This document shows, one piece after another, positions 9,469 through 20,727 of a DNA stretch of 34,788 nt (positions are counted from its first letter, which is position 1; every line of letters starts with the position of its first letter). Origin of the DNA: an uncultured Clostridia bacterium (GTDB lineage: Bacteria > Bacillota > Clostridia > TANB77 > CAG-508). The notes under the pieces are model-generated. The model was not told where the DNA came from, did not search any database, and saw only the letters and a list, made by a program, of their open reading frames with translations. Both the position numbers and the translations under genes were made by a program. Where the stretch lies: positions 1 through 34,788 of the forward strand of contig CANPWI010000003.1 in assembly GCA_947584125.1 (NCBI GenBank), written 5' to 3'.

Positions 9469-10731
9469 TTATAGTCTTCTTTTCCAACCTTCTTTATTTG
9501 TTTGTCTTTCTCTAGCTATTGCTAAAGAATCTGCTGCTACATCTTCTGTTATTGTTGAACCTGCAGCTACAAAAGTATTATCTCCAATATTTACTGGTGC
9601 TACAAAATTCACATTAGAACCTACAAATGCATTATCTCCAATTATAGTTTTACTTTTAAGTGTTCCATCATAGTTACAAGTAATTGCACCGCAACCAATA
9701 TTAGTTCCTTTTCCTATTTTACAATCTCCCATATATGAAAGATGTGGGACTTTTGTTTTTTCTCCTATATCTGCCTTTTTTATTTCTACAAAGCTACCTA
9801 CTTTTACATTGTTTGCAAGATTACATTCTTCTCTGATATATGCATTAGGACCTATCTCACAGTTTTCACCTATTTTTACACCTTCTTTTATAATGGTATT
9901 TGGATGTATAACTGTGTCCATTCCAATTTCAACATCATCATAAATATATGTATTATTAATATCTTCTATTGTAACACCATTTTTTAAATGCTCTTTATTT
10001 ATTCTTACTTTTAAAACTTCTGTAAGCATTTGTAGTTGTTCTCTATCATTTACTCCTAATATTTCTGTATTATCTTCTACTACAACTGCACCTGTTTTTA
10101 AGCCTTTTTCATTCATTATTTTTATTACATCAGTTAAATAATATTCTCCTTGTGCATTATTAGGAGTTAATTTTTCAAGTGCTAAAATTAATTCTTCTAT
10201 ATCAAAACAATATATTCCAGCATTAATTTCTTGTATTTGTTTTTGTTTTTCACTTGCGTCCTTTTCTTCAACTATTTCTTTAACATTTCCCAATTCATCT
10301 CTAATAATTCTTCCATAACCCTTTGGATTATCATAAATTGCAGTAAGAATTGTTGCATACTGTTTTTTTTCTATACTTTCATTTAATAAATTTTTTAATG
10401 TTTCTGTTCTTATAATAGGAACATCTCCATTTAATATTAAAATTCTACCTTTTCTTCCCTTTAAATTTGGAATAACCTGCATAATAGCATGACCTGTTCC
10501 TAACATTTCTTTTTGTTCAACATAAGTAACTGTGTCTTTTAATACATCCATTACTTGTTCTTTTAAATATCCAACAACTGCTATTATTTCGTGTACACCA
10601 GCTTTTTGGGCTGTTTCAACTACTCTTTTTACTAATTCTTTTCCATATATTTTATGTACTAATTTTGACTTACTAGATTTCATTCTCGTACCTTTTCCTG
10701 CTGCCATAACAACTGCTATTGTCTCATCCAT
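9469..10731 (-). CDS. glmU: Bifunctional N-acetylglucosamine-1-P uridyltransferase / glucosamine-1-P acetyltransferase; start MDETIAV at 10731
   Basis: VVMAAGKGTRMKS, EINAGIYCFD, left-handed beta-helix hexapeptide repeats, CGAITCNYDGTLKSKTIIGDNAFVGS. Confidence 0.95.
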   Translation of the reverse strand: MDETIAVVMAAGKGTRMKSSKSKLVHKIYGKELVKRVVETAQKAGVHEIIAVVGYLKEQVMDVLKDTVTYVEQKEMLGTGHAIMQVIPNLKGRKGRILILNGDVPIIRTETLKNLLNESIEKKQYATILTAIYDNPKGYGRIIRDELGNVKEIVEEKDASEKQKQIQEINAGIYCFDIEELILALEKLTPNNAQGEYYLTDVIKIMNEKGLKTGAVVVEDNTEILGVNDREQLQMLTEVLKVRINKEHLKNGVTIEDINNTYIYDDVEIGMDTVIHPNTIIKEGVKIGENCEIGPNAYIREECNLANNVKVGSFVEIKKADIGEKTKVPHLSYMGDCKIGKGTNIGCGAITCNYDGTLKSKTIIGDNAFVGSNVNFVAPVNIGDNTFVAAGSTITEDVAADSLAIARERQTNKEGWKRRL

Positions 10732-10795
10732 GATACTCACCTGTCCTTTATTTATAAACTTTTTGTATTTTATCATATAAATTGTTTTTTTTCAA

Positions 10796-11173
10796 CTATT
10801 TTATATTAACTCCTACAATTCCGCCAATTATTCCTGCTATAATTCCAACTACAATCATTATAATACTATTTGTTTCTAATGTAAATTGCGAATTTATAAT
10901 ACTAGATATTAAATATAATATTAAAATATAAATTGCACCAATTATTCCTCCATTTACAAGACCCATTTTTTTTATTTTTCTTGTTGCAAGCGAACTACCA
11001 ATTAAAATACTTATACCTGTTATAAACATTATTACAACATTAATTGTATTTTCTGATACATTTGTATAAGTTAATATTATAGAATATATAAAAAGAAAAA
11101 TAAGAGTTGCTATTATTGAAAATAATGCACCTTTTATTATTGTAATAAACTGATTTGACTTTAAATTTTCCAT
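10796..11173 (-). CDS. TIGR04086 family membrane protein
   Basis: Four-TM small protein, SLATRKIKKMGLVNGGIIGAIYILILYL; start at 11173 with SD. Confidence 0.6.
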   Translation of the reverse strand: MENLKSNQFITIIKGALFSIIATLIFLFIYSIILTYTNVSENTINVVIMFITGISILIGSSLATRKIKKMGLVNGGIIGAIYILILYLISSIINSQFTLETNSIIMIVVGIIAGIIGGIVGVNIK

Positions 11174-11280
11174 TATTCTACCTCCTATAAAATAATATTT
11201 ATTCATATTATTTTATTTTAGAACTTTACTATAATTTATTTATATAATTAAAATTCCGGAGAAATTTCATATTAGATAAA

Positions 11281-11309
11281 AAAGAAACTGTATATTTTAC
11301 AGTTTCTTT
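11281..11309 (-). terminator. Terminator at 3' end of the T7SS operon
   Basis: AAAGAAACTGTA-TATTT-TACAGTTTCTTT. Confidence 0.75.
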
Positions 11310-11329
11310 CTTATTAATATATACAATAT

Positions 11330-11590
11330 TTACATTAAAATTAGTTCTGTTCCATTTCTAATGTCTGTATCTATTAAACTTGCATTAACATCATAAACTT
11401 TAGCTGTTAATTTATCATATAATATTGGCATAGTTGTTGGCATATAACATCCACCATATAACTCATTTATTGCTTTAACAAGTAAATATATTATTTGATG
11501 TATTTTCCTATTTACAGGTAACAAAACATCATATTTTCTTTCTATTGTTGGTACACATACCTCAACTAATATTTTATTCATCATCCTCAC
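11330..11590 (-). CDS. EsaB/YukD-like ubiquitin-fold protein of T7SS
   Basis: Small beta-grasp-like protein immediately downstream of EssC; LVEVCVPTIERKYDVLLPVNRKIHQIIYLLVKAINE. Confidence 0.75.
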   Translation of the reverse strand: MRMMNKILVEVCVPTIERKYDVLLPVNRKIHQIIYLLVKAINELYGGCYMPTTMPILYDKLTAKVYDVNASLIDTDIRNGTELILM

Positions 11591-14500
11591 TCTTTTCTTT
11601 CATTTCTAGTAATTTTACCATTGTTGCCTTATTTGATTTAACCAAATATCCAAAACTTGGACCGCAATTATTATCTATTAATCTTCTGTTAGTTTCATAA
11701 TTTATAATATATTGATCTTCAAATCCATTACCTACCCATATTCCTTTGTTATTTTCAACATAAGTTTTATACCAAGGATCATATGAGCAATCTTTAAGTT
11801 TTGCACTAGATTCTGCAATAATAAAACTATAATTTCCGTTTTGTGCAATTCTTAACATTTCTCCAAACATTATTTTATCAGCTATTTCTTCTAAAAATTT
11901 TGAAATTCCAACAAAAATACCAAGAACATGTTTCTTTTCATTTTGATTATTTTCTATATATGCTAAAAATTTTGTAAATTTATCCTTTAAATCTTTCTTA
12001 TCTTTTGCTGCAGTTTTTTCTACATCAAATATAATTATATTTACATTTTTTATTTCTTTTATTTCTTCTAATAAGAAATATGTAAATTTACTTGCATTAT
12101 CAAAATCTTTTGATAATATTAAGTTTATATAATTATCTTTAAAATTATAACTTATAACTTTTAAATCATTCTTATTAATTCCAATTGGTAAAGTTTTTAA
12201 ATCTTTTACATGTTCTTCTAAATCTGAAAATAATACTTTATCTGGTAATACACCAATACTAGGTGCTTCATCTTTTTCAGTTTTTTTCAACTTTTCTATT
12301 TTTTCTTTTATATGATAATTATGGTCTTTAGGCAAACATATTTTAGCTGTTTGGAATTCATAAATTTCATCTTGTATAGGTATTAATCCTCTTCCAAATA
12401 TTTTTGATGGTCTCTTTTTTCTTACTCTATCTAAAATAGAATTATATTCATCGTCATTGTTTAATTGTAATACAATTTTTTGTTTAAAATTTTGTGATAA
12501 ACGATATCTCATACTTGAACATAAACTTAAAGTTAAAATAAATGAAATTCCGTACATTAGCACCTTCTCTTGTTATATTCAATAAAATATCATCATATTT
12601 TTCATATACCTCATTAAATGCTTCATAATTATTTAATATTACTATAATCATTGGCATATCTTTTCCACTTTCTTTTAGGTATAATTCATAATCTCCATTA
12701 TAATCAGATAATATTTTTTTTCTTTCTCTAATAGTTTTATTAATAAAATCAAAAAATCTAGCTAATTTTTCTGATTCATTTATTGTAATTACATCACCAA
12801 CACTTGGACTATCTTTAAATACCTTTAATGCTTCTGTACCAAAATCTATTATATATATCCATACCTTATTAACAGGATAATTATCCATTAAATCGTATAT
12901 CATTGTACTAAGTAATGTTTCTTTTCCACTTTCAGCATTTCCATAAATAGTAATATTACCAACTTTATAAAAGTCTAATACAACAGGTGCTTGTTCTTGC
13001 CTTAGTGGAGCATCATATTCTCCAATTACTGCTTCTAATTTATCTTCTTTTTTCTTAATTTTATATTTCTTTCTTATATCATTTATAAAAATAGTTTCTG
13101 GTATATTATCTAACCATAAATTTTCTGCTTTTATATTTTCTCTTTCTGCAATATTACAAATATGAGTTAAAATGTTTGTTAATTGTTCTCCCTGACTATT
13201 TACTGTTCTTTTTACATTATCATCAACTTGTTTTATAACACTTCCTATATTAGAAATAAATTCCATTGAATTATCAACTATTTTTGATGATACAGTAGAT
13301 GGATAATATGGTGCGCCTGACCATGCAGATTGTCCTAAATTGAAGTATTCATCATTTCCAACTTGAATATAAAATTGTCCTTGTCCTTTTAAACTTGCAG
13401 CATCCGGTTTTCTAATAACATCATTACTATCCTCTCTTGCTTGAACCTTTAAACAAATTGCAAATTTACTGTTACTACGAATTTGATCATTTACAATACC
13501 AGCTGGTTTTTGTGTTGCCAAAATTAAATGAACACCTAAACTTCTACCAATTCTAGATACACTTATAAGCTCGTCCATAAAATCAGGTTGTTGTTGTTTT
13601 AATTCCGCAAACTCATCACATATAATTAGTAAATGAGGAATTGGTTTATCAATAAAACCATCTTTATATAATTTTTGGTATTTATAAATATCCATTGTTC
13701 CTTCATTTGTCATATCTCTAACTTTATTAAACTGAATTTGTCTTTTCTTTAATTCAGATTGTATTGAGTCTAAAGACCTTTGTAATCCAACTGTATCAAT
13801 ATTTGTAATTGTTCCAACTAAGTGTGGTAATTTCATATTTTTCTTTTGAAATGCTCCTGATAAACCTCCACCTTTATAATCTATTAATATAAATGCAACA
13901 TCATCAGGACTATAATTAACTGCAAGGGATAATATATATGTAATTATAAATTCACTTTTACCAGAACCTGTGCTTCCTGCAATTAAACCATGTGGTCCAT
14001 GATATTTTTCATGAATGTCTAAATAAATAGTTCTTCCTGTTGTATCAATTCCAATTGGTGCTTTAAGTGAAATAGTTGAATCATTACTTTTCCATCTTTC
14101 CAAAACATTTAATTGTTCTATTAATCCTACATTATACATTTCCAAAAAGTTATAATTATTTGGCAAACTTTCTTTACTTGAAACATTATATTTTATAGGA
14201 ATATTAGATATTGTTCTACAAATTCTATCAAAATAAATTTCTCCATTTTCATCAAGTTCAAATTCATTTTGTATAGTAGAAGAATGTTCACTTTCAAAAA
14301 TTTGTCCTAAATTACCTTCAACATTAATAAAAGTTTCACATTCATTTGGTAATTCTGTTAAATTGTTTGCTATACAGAATAAACTAAATCCTATATTATC
14401 TTTTGAACTTAAAACCTCTTTCATAATTTTTAATTCTTCTATTTCTTTATAATTATCTGTAATAATTAAATAATAAGGATTAAAATTTTTGTAATTTTCT

Positions 14501-16161
14501 TTACTTGATGTTTCTTTTCTTTGCTTAACCTCTTCCACTAAAAATCTGGAAATTTGTTCCATATCATTATATGTATCTGCAAAAAATCTTATTTCTTTAG
14601 CTTTATCCCATATATGTGGTAATAATTTTATATATTCCCACTTTTCTTTTTTATCTTCTTTTAATAAAAACACAAGTTTTAAATCTTGATAACTATGAAA
14701 TGTAATTAATTGAATAAGCATATTTTTTATAAATTTATCAACTGTTTCCTCATCTTTAGTAATAAGAGCTGATACATTTTTTTCAACTAATGAAAAAGTT
14801 ATAGGAACATTTTTTAAAATTCTTGAGTTATTTGAAACCTCTTGTAAAATTTCAAATAAATTATCTGTATCCATATTAAATTTTTCTTCTGGATAATTTA
14901 TATTAATATTTAAAGGTGTATCTCCAATTCCTAATCTAAATGTTAAAAAATCAAATTCTTCTATTTTTCTTTCCCATAAACGTCTATCTTTATTTAATAT
15001 TATTTTTACACATTCATCTGCTGATACATAGTTATCATATAAAATTTTACTCTGTTTTTCCATTATATTATTTATAACTTCAATTTTACTATTTACATAT
15101 TCAACATATTTTCTTTGTCTTTTTTGCTCATATTTTTTCTTTCTCTTCTTATCATATTTTCTTGTTAACATAGGAAAAATTAACATACTGCTTAACATAG
15201 CAAATGAAATTATTAATTGATAAATAGTATCCTTAGTGCTAGCATTACCATTTATTGCTTGGTCTATTGTTCTTGACATAGTAGCAATACTCATTACCCC
15301 CATAGTTAATGATGTTCCCATTACTAAAATCATAGGTGTTTCATCATTAGATTGCATTGAAGGAGGTGGATCTATTTTTACATCTTCTTTTTCAATTTTA
15401 TTTGTTAACCTTGGAGACCTTGAAAAATAATCTTTCTCAGAATATATTTCTACTTCCTCATTGTTATTATCATTTTTTTCTTCTTTTTCAATTTTATCAT
15501 TTTTTATTTTGCTTATTTCGAAATAATTACTATTGCACTCCATTTTATCTAATGGGTTATTAATATATATACTTTTTCCAATTACAACAATTTTTAAGCC
15601 CATAATAAAAATTACATCACCATTAAATATAGCTTGTTTATCTATTACTTTTTTATTATTAACATAAGTTCCATATTTATTATCTATATTTTCTATGAAA
15701 CATTTTTCTTCAGAAAAAGATAACTTAGCATGAACTGGAGATACCAATTTATCATTGTAAGAAATTTGGTTATCGTGTCCCCTTCCAATAGATATTTCAT
15801 TTGTATTTTTTATATCTAAATGATAGAAATTTTGTTCATAAGTTGGTGAACAGTATAAAATATATAATTCACTAAAATCTGCTCCACATATATAATATGA
15901 ATGGTCAACCTCAAGCACTGCCTTAGTTAAAAATACATTATTTTGTTGTTTAATTGTCATATTTTCTAAATCTACGGCTTCTTGATTAATTACCTTTTGG
16001 TAATTATTAGATGTTATTTGCCATTTTCCATTTACTGCTTCAATGTTAACTAATTCTTTTTTCGTTCCAGAATTTTCATTACTAATCCAATAGCTATCTT
16101 TAGCAATTTCTGGCAAAACCATCTTATATATGCCTTCTTTTCCTACAAGTGTAAGTACCAT
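11574..16161 (-). CDS. essC: T7SS FtsK/SpoIIIE ATPase EssC with N-terminal FHA region; two frames joined by a +1 shift at CGG (12552-12550), merged about 1528 aa
   Basis: FHA motif ISIGRGHDNQISYNDKLVSPVHAKL; Walker A GLIAGSTGSGKSEF; DEFAELKQQQPDFMDELISVSRIGRSLGVHLILATQKP; third ATPase domain interrupted at TREGANV and resumes GISFILTLSLCSSMRYRLSQNFKQKIVLQL in +1. Confidence 0.93.
12549..12552 (-). other. Putative +1 frameshift signal CGGA in essC
   Basis: 0-frame GGT GCT AAT GTA CGG AAT; +1 resumes GGA ATT TCA TTT ATT TTA. Confidence 0.82.
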
Positions 16162-16194
16162 TTAAATATTTCACCTCATTTTACAATATTTGTC

Positions 16195-16524
16195 CTATTC
16201 AAATATATTATTATTTGTTGCTAATTTCTTTAGTTTATTTTTAAATTCTCTTTCTTCATCATCATCTTCTAACCCTAAGTGACATATTTCCTCAATTTGA
16301 TTATGGTCAAATAGGCATGTTTGGTTAGATGATAAAAATCCTTCAGGATATATGCAACCACTATAATCCCATATTTTATCTATATTACTTTTTTCTACTC
16401 CTAAAAATCCTGTTATCATCAATCTTTTAGTTGCTCCTTTTAATAATACAACTGTACCTACAGGTAAAAATTTATCCTTTTTTTGTTTCATTTTATTCAT
16501 CTCCTTAAATATATTTTCATTCAA
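16195..16524 (-). CDS. DUF4176 T7SS-associated protein
   Basis: FLPVGTVVLLKGATKRLMITGFLG...WDYSGCIYPEGFLSSNQTCLFDHNQIEEICHLG. Confidence 0.75.
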   Translation of the reverse strand: MNENIFKEMNKMKQKKDKFLPVGTVVLLKGATKRLMITGFLGVEKSNIDKIWDYSGCIYPEGFLSSNQTCLFDHNQIEEICHLGLEDDDEEREFKNKLKKLATNNNIFE

Positions 16525-18436
16525 ATATTCTACTGAATGTTTCTTCTAAAACATTATAAAATCTAACTCCATAATCATCTTTTATTTTATTTAAATTTTG
16601 AGTATCTCCTAAAGATTTTAAATTTGTAAAATCTGCTATTAGTTTATCAAAACTTTTTAAATCTTCTGTTTTAAAATAACTTTGTTTATCTGTTTTTATT
16701 TTACTTACAATTCCATCCCATTTTTTTGGTACTTCATTTTTTAAAACTATACTAAAACCAGCATTTCCTATAGTGCTAAATAATTTATCTGCTCTTTCTT
16801 CTTGTAAATCCACATCTGATATTCCTATAATATTTTTTGTTTCATTCCAATTAGTATCTTTTTTTCCTATATTATTTATTTTTAAACTAGGATTTTCTTT
16901 TTTAAGTTCAATCATTCTATTTAATATAAGAAATGCAGAATCATTTTTATTTTCTATTACTCTGTTGTAGAATGAACTATTTAACAATGTTATAATTTTT
17001 CCATCATTTGTATCGTTAAATAACTTGCATAACTCTTTTATCATTTCATTTTTTTCATCTGTGCTTATATTTTTACTGTTATTCGAAGTATTTTTAGTCA
17101 TACCACCTACTCCCATCCCCATTATTCCTAATCCCATACTTGAGAATGTAGATTTCATATTGGTATTGTTAAATAAATTTTTAAAATTTGAACCAACTGA
17201 ATTTATTATATTTTTTATAGAATTATTACTATTATTATTAATATCATTTCCATTATTATCAATCTCAAAATCATTAATATTATTATTGTTAAGATCTAAT
17301 ACATTAATATTTTTATTATTGTTAGAATCTAATCCATTAATATTTTTAGCATTTGCATTATTTATTAATCCGTTAATTGTATTTGTTGCATTATTAACTA
17401 AGCTTTGCCTTCTATTTTGTATTTCTTGCATTTGTTCTAAACTAATGTCTCCATTTTCAAACATAGATTGTAACTGTTTATTTGATGAATTTATATCATC
17501 CATCATTAAATTTTGAATTGCATCTACATCTATTTTATTACCTGAAATAATTAAGCCAGCTGTAATTCCTACATCAAATCCAATGTTAGTCATAAAGTCC
17601 GAATCAATTTCGCCAAATTTTCCCTGTGACATAATATTTTGTTTTAAAACATTATTAAATTGTTCAGATAAATACATATTTCCATACACATTTTGTATAT
17701 TCTCACTAGAAAAATGCATGTCACCATAAGAATTTTTCATATCTATTGTATATAAATTTTCAAAATTATTATATGCAAAATTACTATTACATAATACTGA
17801 ATTTACATTAAAATCCTTCCAATCCGTTTCTATATTTGCTAAATTGAAACTTCCTGTATTTGCAAAAACCATATTATTATTAACAAATGATCCCAGTCCT
17901 GAAATTCCATCCATTATAGAAAATGTATCTTTACTTAAAAGTGATTCTGTATTAAATGAAATATCGCTTAAAAAATCTGAAGAAAATTTTGAAGTTATAT
18001 CCGCATTATTTAAATTAAATGCTCCTGTATTAAATAAATCTATTCCATTTCCAATATTAAAACCTGATAATGAAACATTAGTAATTGATGATAAATTAAT
18101 ACCTTCATTTATTTTACTAAAATCTAAATTATTAATATTTGATAAAGCTGATAAATTTATTTCTGGAATTTTAAAATTAGCAATTTCAAGTGCCATTTGT
18201 TTATTTTCAAATTCTATTTCCTCAAATTCATCAACAGTTTTATTAATATTAGGTCCAAATTCTTCAAGTCCTTTACAAATTTCAACTATATTATTGGATA
18301 AATCTTTTACTTTTCCTTTTATATGATCAGGACACTCTATAGCTAAAAGTTTTTGATTTGCTTGTTGCAAATATTCTTTACACATATTTATATTTTTGAG
18401 AACTATATCTTTTAATCCTTCTGTATTTATATACAT
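16517..18436 (-). CDS. Large Asn-rich T7SS-associated protein, putative substrate/effector
   Basis: N-terminal helical region, poly-Asn linker, predicted helical C-terminal region; embedded in T7SS cluster. Confidence 0.55.
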   Translation of the reverse strand: MYINTEGLKDIVLKNINMCKEYLQQANQKLLAIECPDHIKGKVKDLSNNIVEICKGLEEFGPNINKTVDEFEEIEFENKQMALEIANFKIPEINLSALSNINNLDFSKINEGINLSSITNVSLSGFNIGNGIDLFNTGAFNLNNADITSKFSSDFLSDISFNTESLLSKDTFSIMDGISGLGSFVNNNMVFANTGSFNLANIETDWKDFNVNSVLCNSNFAYNNFENLYTIDMKNSYGDMHFSSENIQNVYGNMYLSEQFNNVLKQNIMSQGKFGEIDSDFMTNIGFDVGITAGLIISGNKIDVDAIQNLMMDDINSSNKQLQSMFENGDISLEQMQEIQNRRQSLVNNATNTINGLINNANAKNINGLDSNNNKNINVLDLNNNNINDFEIDNNGNDINNNSNNSIKNIINSVGSNFKNLFNNTNMKSTFSSMGLGIMGMGVGGMTKNTSNNSKNISTDEKNEMIKELCKLFNDTNDGKIITLLNSSFYNRVIENKNDSAFLILNRMIELKKENPSLKINNIGKKDTNWNETKNIIGISDVDLQEERADKLFSTIGNAGFSIVLKNEVPKKWDGIVSKIKTDKQSYFKTEDLKSFDKLIADFTNLKSLGDTQNLNKIKDDYGVRFYNVLEETFSRIFE

Positions 18437-18471
18437 ATAATATTCTCCTTTATAATTTGTTTTTTAGTTAA

Positions 18472-18906
18472 CTAACATAACGATCCTAACTCAATTGTTA
18501 ATTCTTCAAGTTCATTGGTTAATTCTTCTATTTTTTTAGCTCTTAAATCTATTTGTTGTTGATCTTGTTCTATAATACTTTGTACATTTTTTATAATTAT
18601 ATCTAAACCATCAGCACACTCTTTTTTTATTTTTTTTTCATATTCTTGTAATTTTTCTTTTTTCTTTTTTGCATCATTACCTTCATAGTATTTATCAAAA
18701 TTATCAGTTACTAATTTTATTTTTCCAGCTGCTTTCTCTATATAACTAGTCCTTATTGGTTTAATTTTAGCTAGAAATTTAGTATTATTGGACAAATTAG
18801 TCTTCCATTGTGTCATTTCTCCTTTAACTTTTTTAATTTCTGTTTTTACTTCGTCCATTTTTTGTTTTATTTCTTTTTTTCTTTGTAGTAAATAATCCAA
18901 ATACAT
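18472..18906 (-). CDS. Coiled-coil small T7SS-associated protein (YwqH/DUF5082-like partner candidate)
   Basis: 144 aa, almost entirely charged heptad-like helix; position between LXG-like genes. Confidence 0.45.
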   Translation of the reverse strand: MYLDYLLQRKKEIKQKMDEVKTEIKKVKGEMTQWKTNLSNNTKFLAKIKPIRTSYIEKAAGKIKLVTDNFDKYYEGNDAKKKKEKLQEYEKKIKKECADGLDIIIKNVQSIIEQDQQQIDLRAKKIEELTNELEELTIELGSLC

Positions 18907-18962
18907 CTACTCCTTTTATAGGTATTTATATTAACTTATTATATAAATTTTATCATAAGTAC

Positions 18963-18999
18963 TTTTCTTGATAACTATTTATTATAGTTATCAAGAAAA
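18963..18999 (-). terminator. Intra-cluster terminator between WXG-like gene and coiled-coil gene
   Basis: TTTTCTTGATAACTAT-TTATT-ATAGTTATCAAGAAAA. Confidence 0.65.
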
Positions 19000-19084
19000 A
19001 TATTTATAAATTTTATAGTATATAAGTACTAGGACATAAAATCCTAATACTTATATTTTTATCTTTTACATTTTTCAACATAAT

Positions 19085-20393
19085 CTATGAATTTTTCTGT
19101 AAATTTGCTGCATCTTCTGCATTTTGAATATTGCTAGTTGATTGTAGTATGTAGTCTTTAATTTTACTTTCAATATCTGTTTTTGCTTGTTCAATTTCAG
19201 TCTTAAAAGTATTAATTTGGGTTAGTGATTGGTCCAAAGCTCCTGATTTCCAACATAATGTAACATCTTGTACTTTTTTATATACACTATCAACATCATC
19301 CTCAATCTTCTTTAAGTAATCTAAAATATTATCTTTCATAGGATTTATCAAAGCATCATTAAAGTCTGTTGCTTCTTTAGAAAATTCTATATTAAACTGT
19401 GGAAGTCCTTCTCCATTGCACTCTGCAGAAGTAGTTGGAATTCCTGACGCTATATGTACATCATCTCCTTGACTTTCTGCCATATTTTTAGCTGAACCAG
19501 CAAGCCAAAATGGAATATAGTAACATACAAATTGAACAATATTCTTCAATGTTTTTTCATATACACCTTTGTAATATTCTACAAAATTATTATACAATGC
19601 ACCTCTCCAACCATCTTTTTTGTTTATATTTTTTATTTCATTATTAATATTTTCTATGTTAGTTTTGATTGTTTCAGTAAAAGCTTTTACCTCTGATGCT
19701 TTTGCTGCTACATCTTCATAATCCATCTTTATTGTATCAGAAATTTTTCCATTTGCTCCTATAACACTGTTTCTATCCACTTCTTGTATATTTCTCATTG
19801 CATTTGTTGCATATTGTCCCATTTGATTTAAAATTTCCTCTATAGCCGTAGTAAAATCCCTCTTATGTTTTTCTAACTTAGTTAATGATTCATCACGTGC
19901 ATCACTTTCCCATTTTATATTTCTAATTTCATTAATTATTTTATCAAATTCTTCTTCAACATTCTCTTCAACTTTCTTAAGATTATCGTTAAGTTCTTGC
20001 TTAATAGCACTTCCTACACATGCAACTTTACTTCCACTTTTTGTTTCCGCTAATTTTTCTGTTTCTATGGCTTCTCCATATTTAGTTGAACTTACCTCTG
20101 CCTCTTCATTTTGAGCTTTTGCATAATTTTTAGCTGTATTAACAAGCCAATTTGGAATCTCTTTAGATGTAAAGTTAAGAGCTGGTTGAAAAACTTTTTC
20201 TATATATTCATTATATATAATTACAATATTATCATATGTTTTACCTCTCCATGACTCATTGTCATATAATCTCCTTAAAGCATAACAAATCGAATTCAAA
20301 TGGCTACTAATCTCTCTTGCATAACCTCTAATATTTCTTGATGCATCTTCTAATGGTTTATAACCGTTCTTCTAAACTTAATTTTACTCCCAT
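19085..20393 (-). CDS. WXG/LXG-like T7SS protein with tandemly duplicated ~200-aa module; two frames joined by a +1 shift at CGG (20366-20364), merged about 435 aa
   Basis: The ORF track's start is a TTG (20299) with no good initiation. ATG at 20393 with SD-like AGAAGGT reads MGVKLSLEE-CGG-TTA-TAA; skipping C gives MGVKLSLEEGYKPLEDASRNIRGYAREISSHLNSICYALRRLYDNESWRGKTYDN, matching the second copy YEDVAAKASEVKAFTETIKTNIENINNEIKNINKKDGWRGALYNN. Confidence 0.85.
20363..20366 (-). other. Putative +1 frameshift signal CGGT in WXG-like gene
   Basis: 0-frame GAA GAA CGG TTA TAA; +1 resumes GGT TAT AAA CCA TTA GAA. Confidence 0.8.
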
Positions 20394-20688
20394 ATTTTTA
20401 CCTTCTTTCTTAATTTTCAATTTTTTTAATTTTTATTTTAATGTTAAAATCCTTGGTTTATAATAATATTATCTTTTGTTATTATAAATCCCCTACTCAA
20501 CTCCTTTCTTTTTAACATAAATTAATATTTACATTATAATATATTAATTATTTTTTTCTATTTTATAATTAAGTTTATAATATATTTATGTATCAACTTA
20601 ATAGTAATATGTTTTGCTATTAATGTCAATAAATGTAATATAATCTTTATGAACATGTAATAATTTTGTAATATTTTATCTATAAATA

Positions 20689-20721
20689 AAGAAGAAACTG
20701 GAAATTTCACAGTTTCTTCTT
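20689..20721 (-). terminator. Terminator downstream of prepilin-like surface protein
   Basis: AAGAAGAAACTG-GAAATTTCA-CAGTTTCTTCTT. Confidence 0.75.
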
Positions 20722-20727
20722 GTTTTT

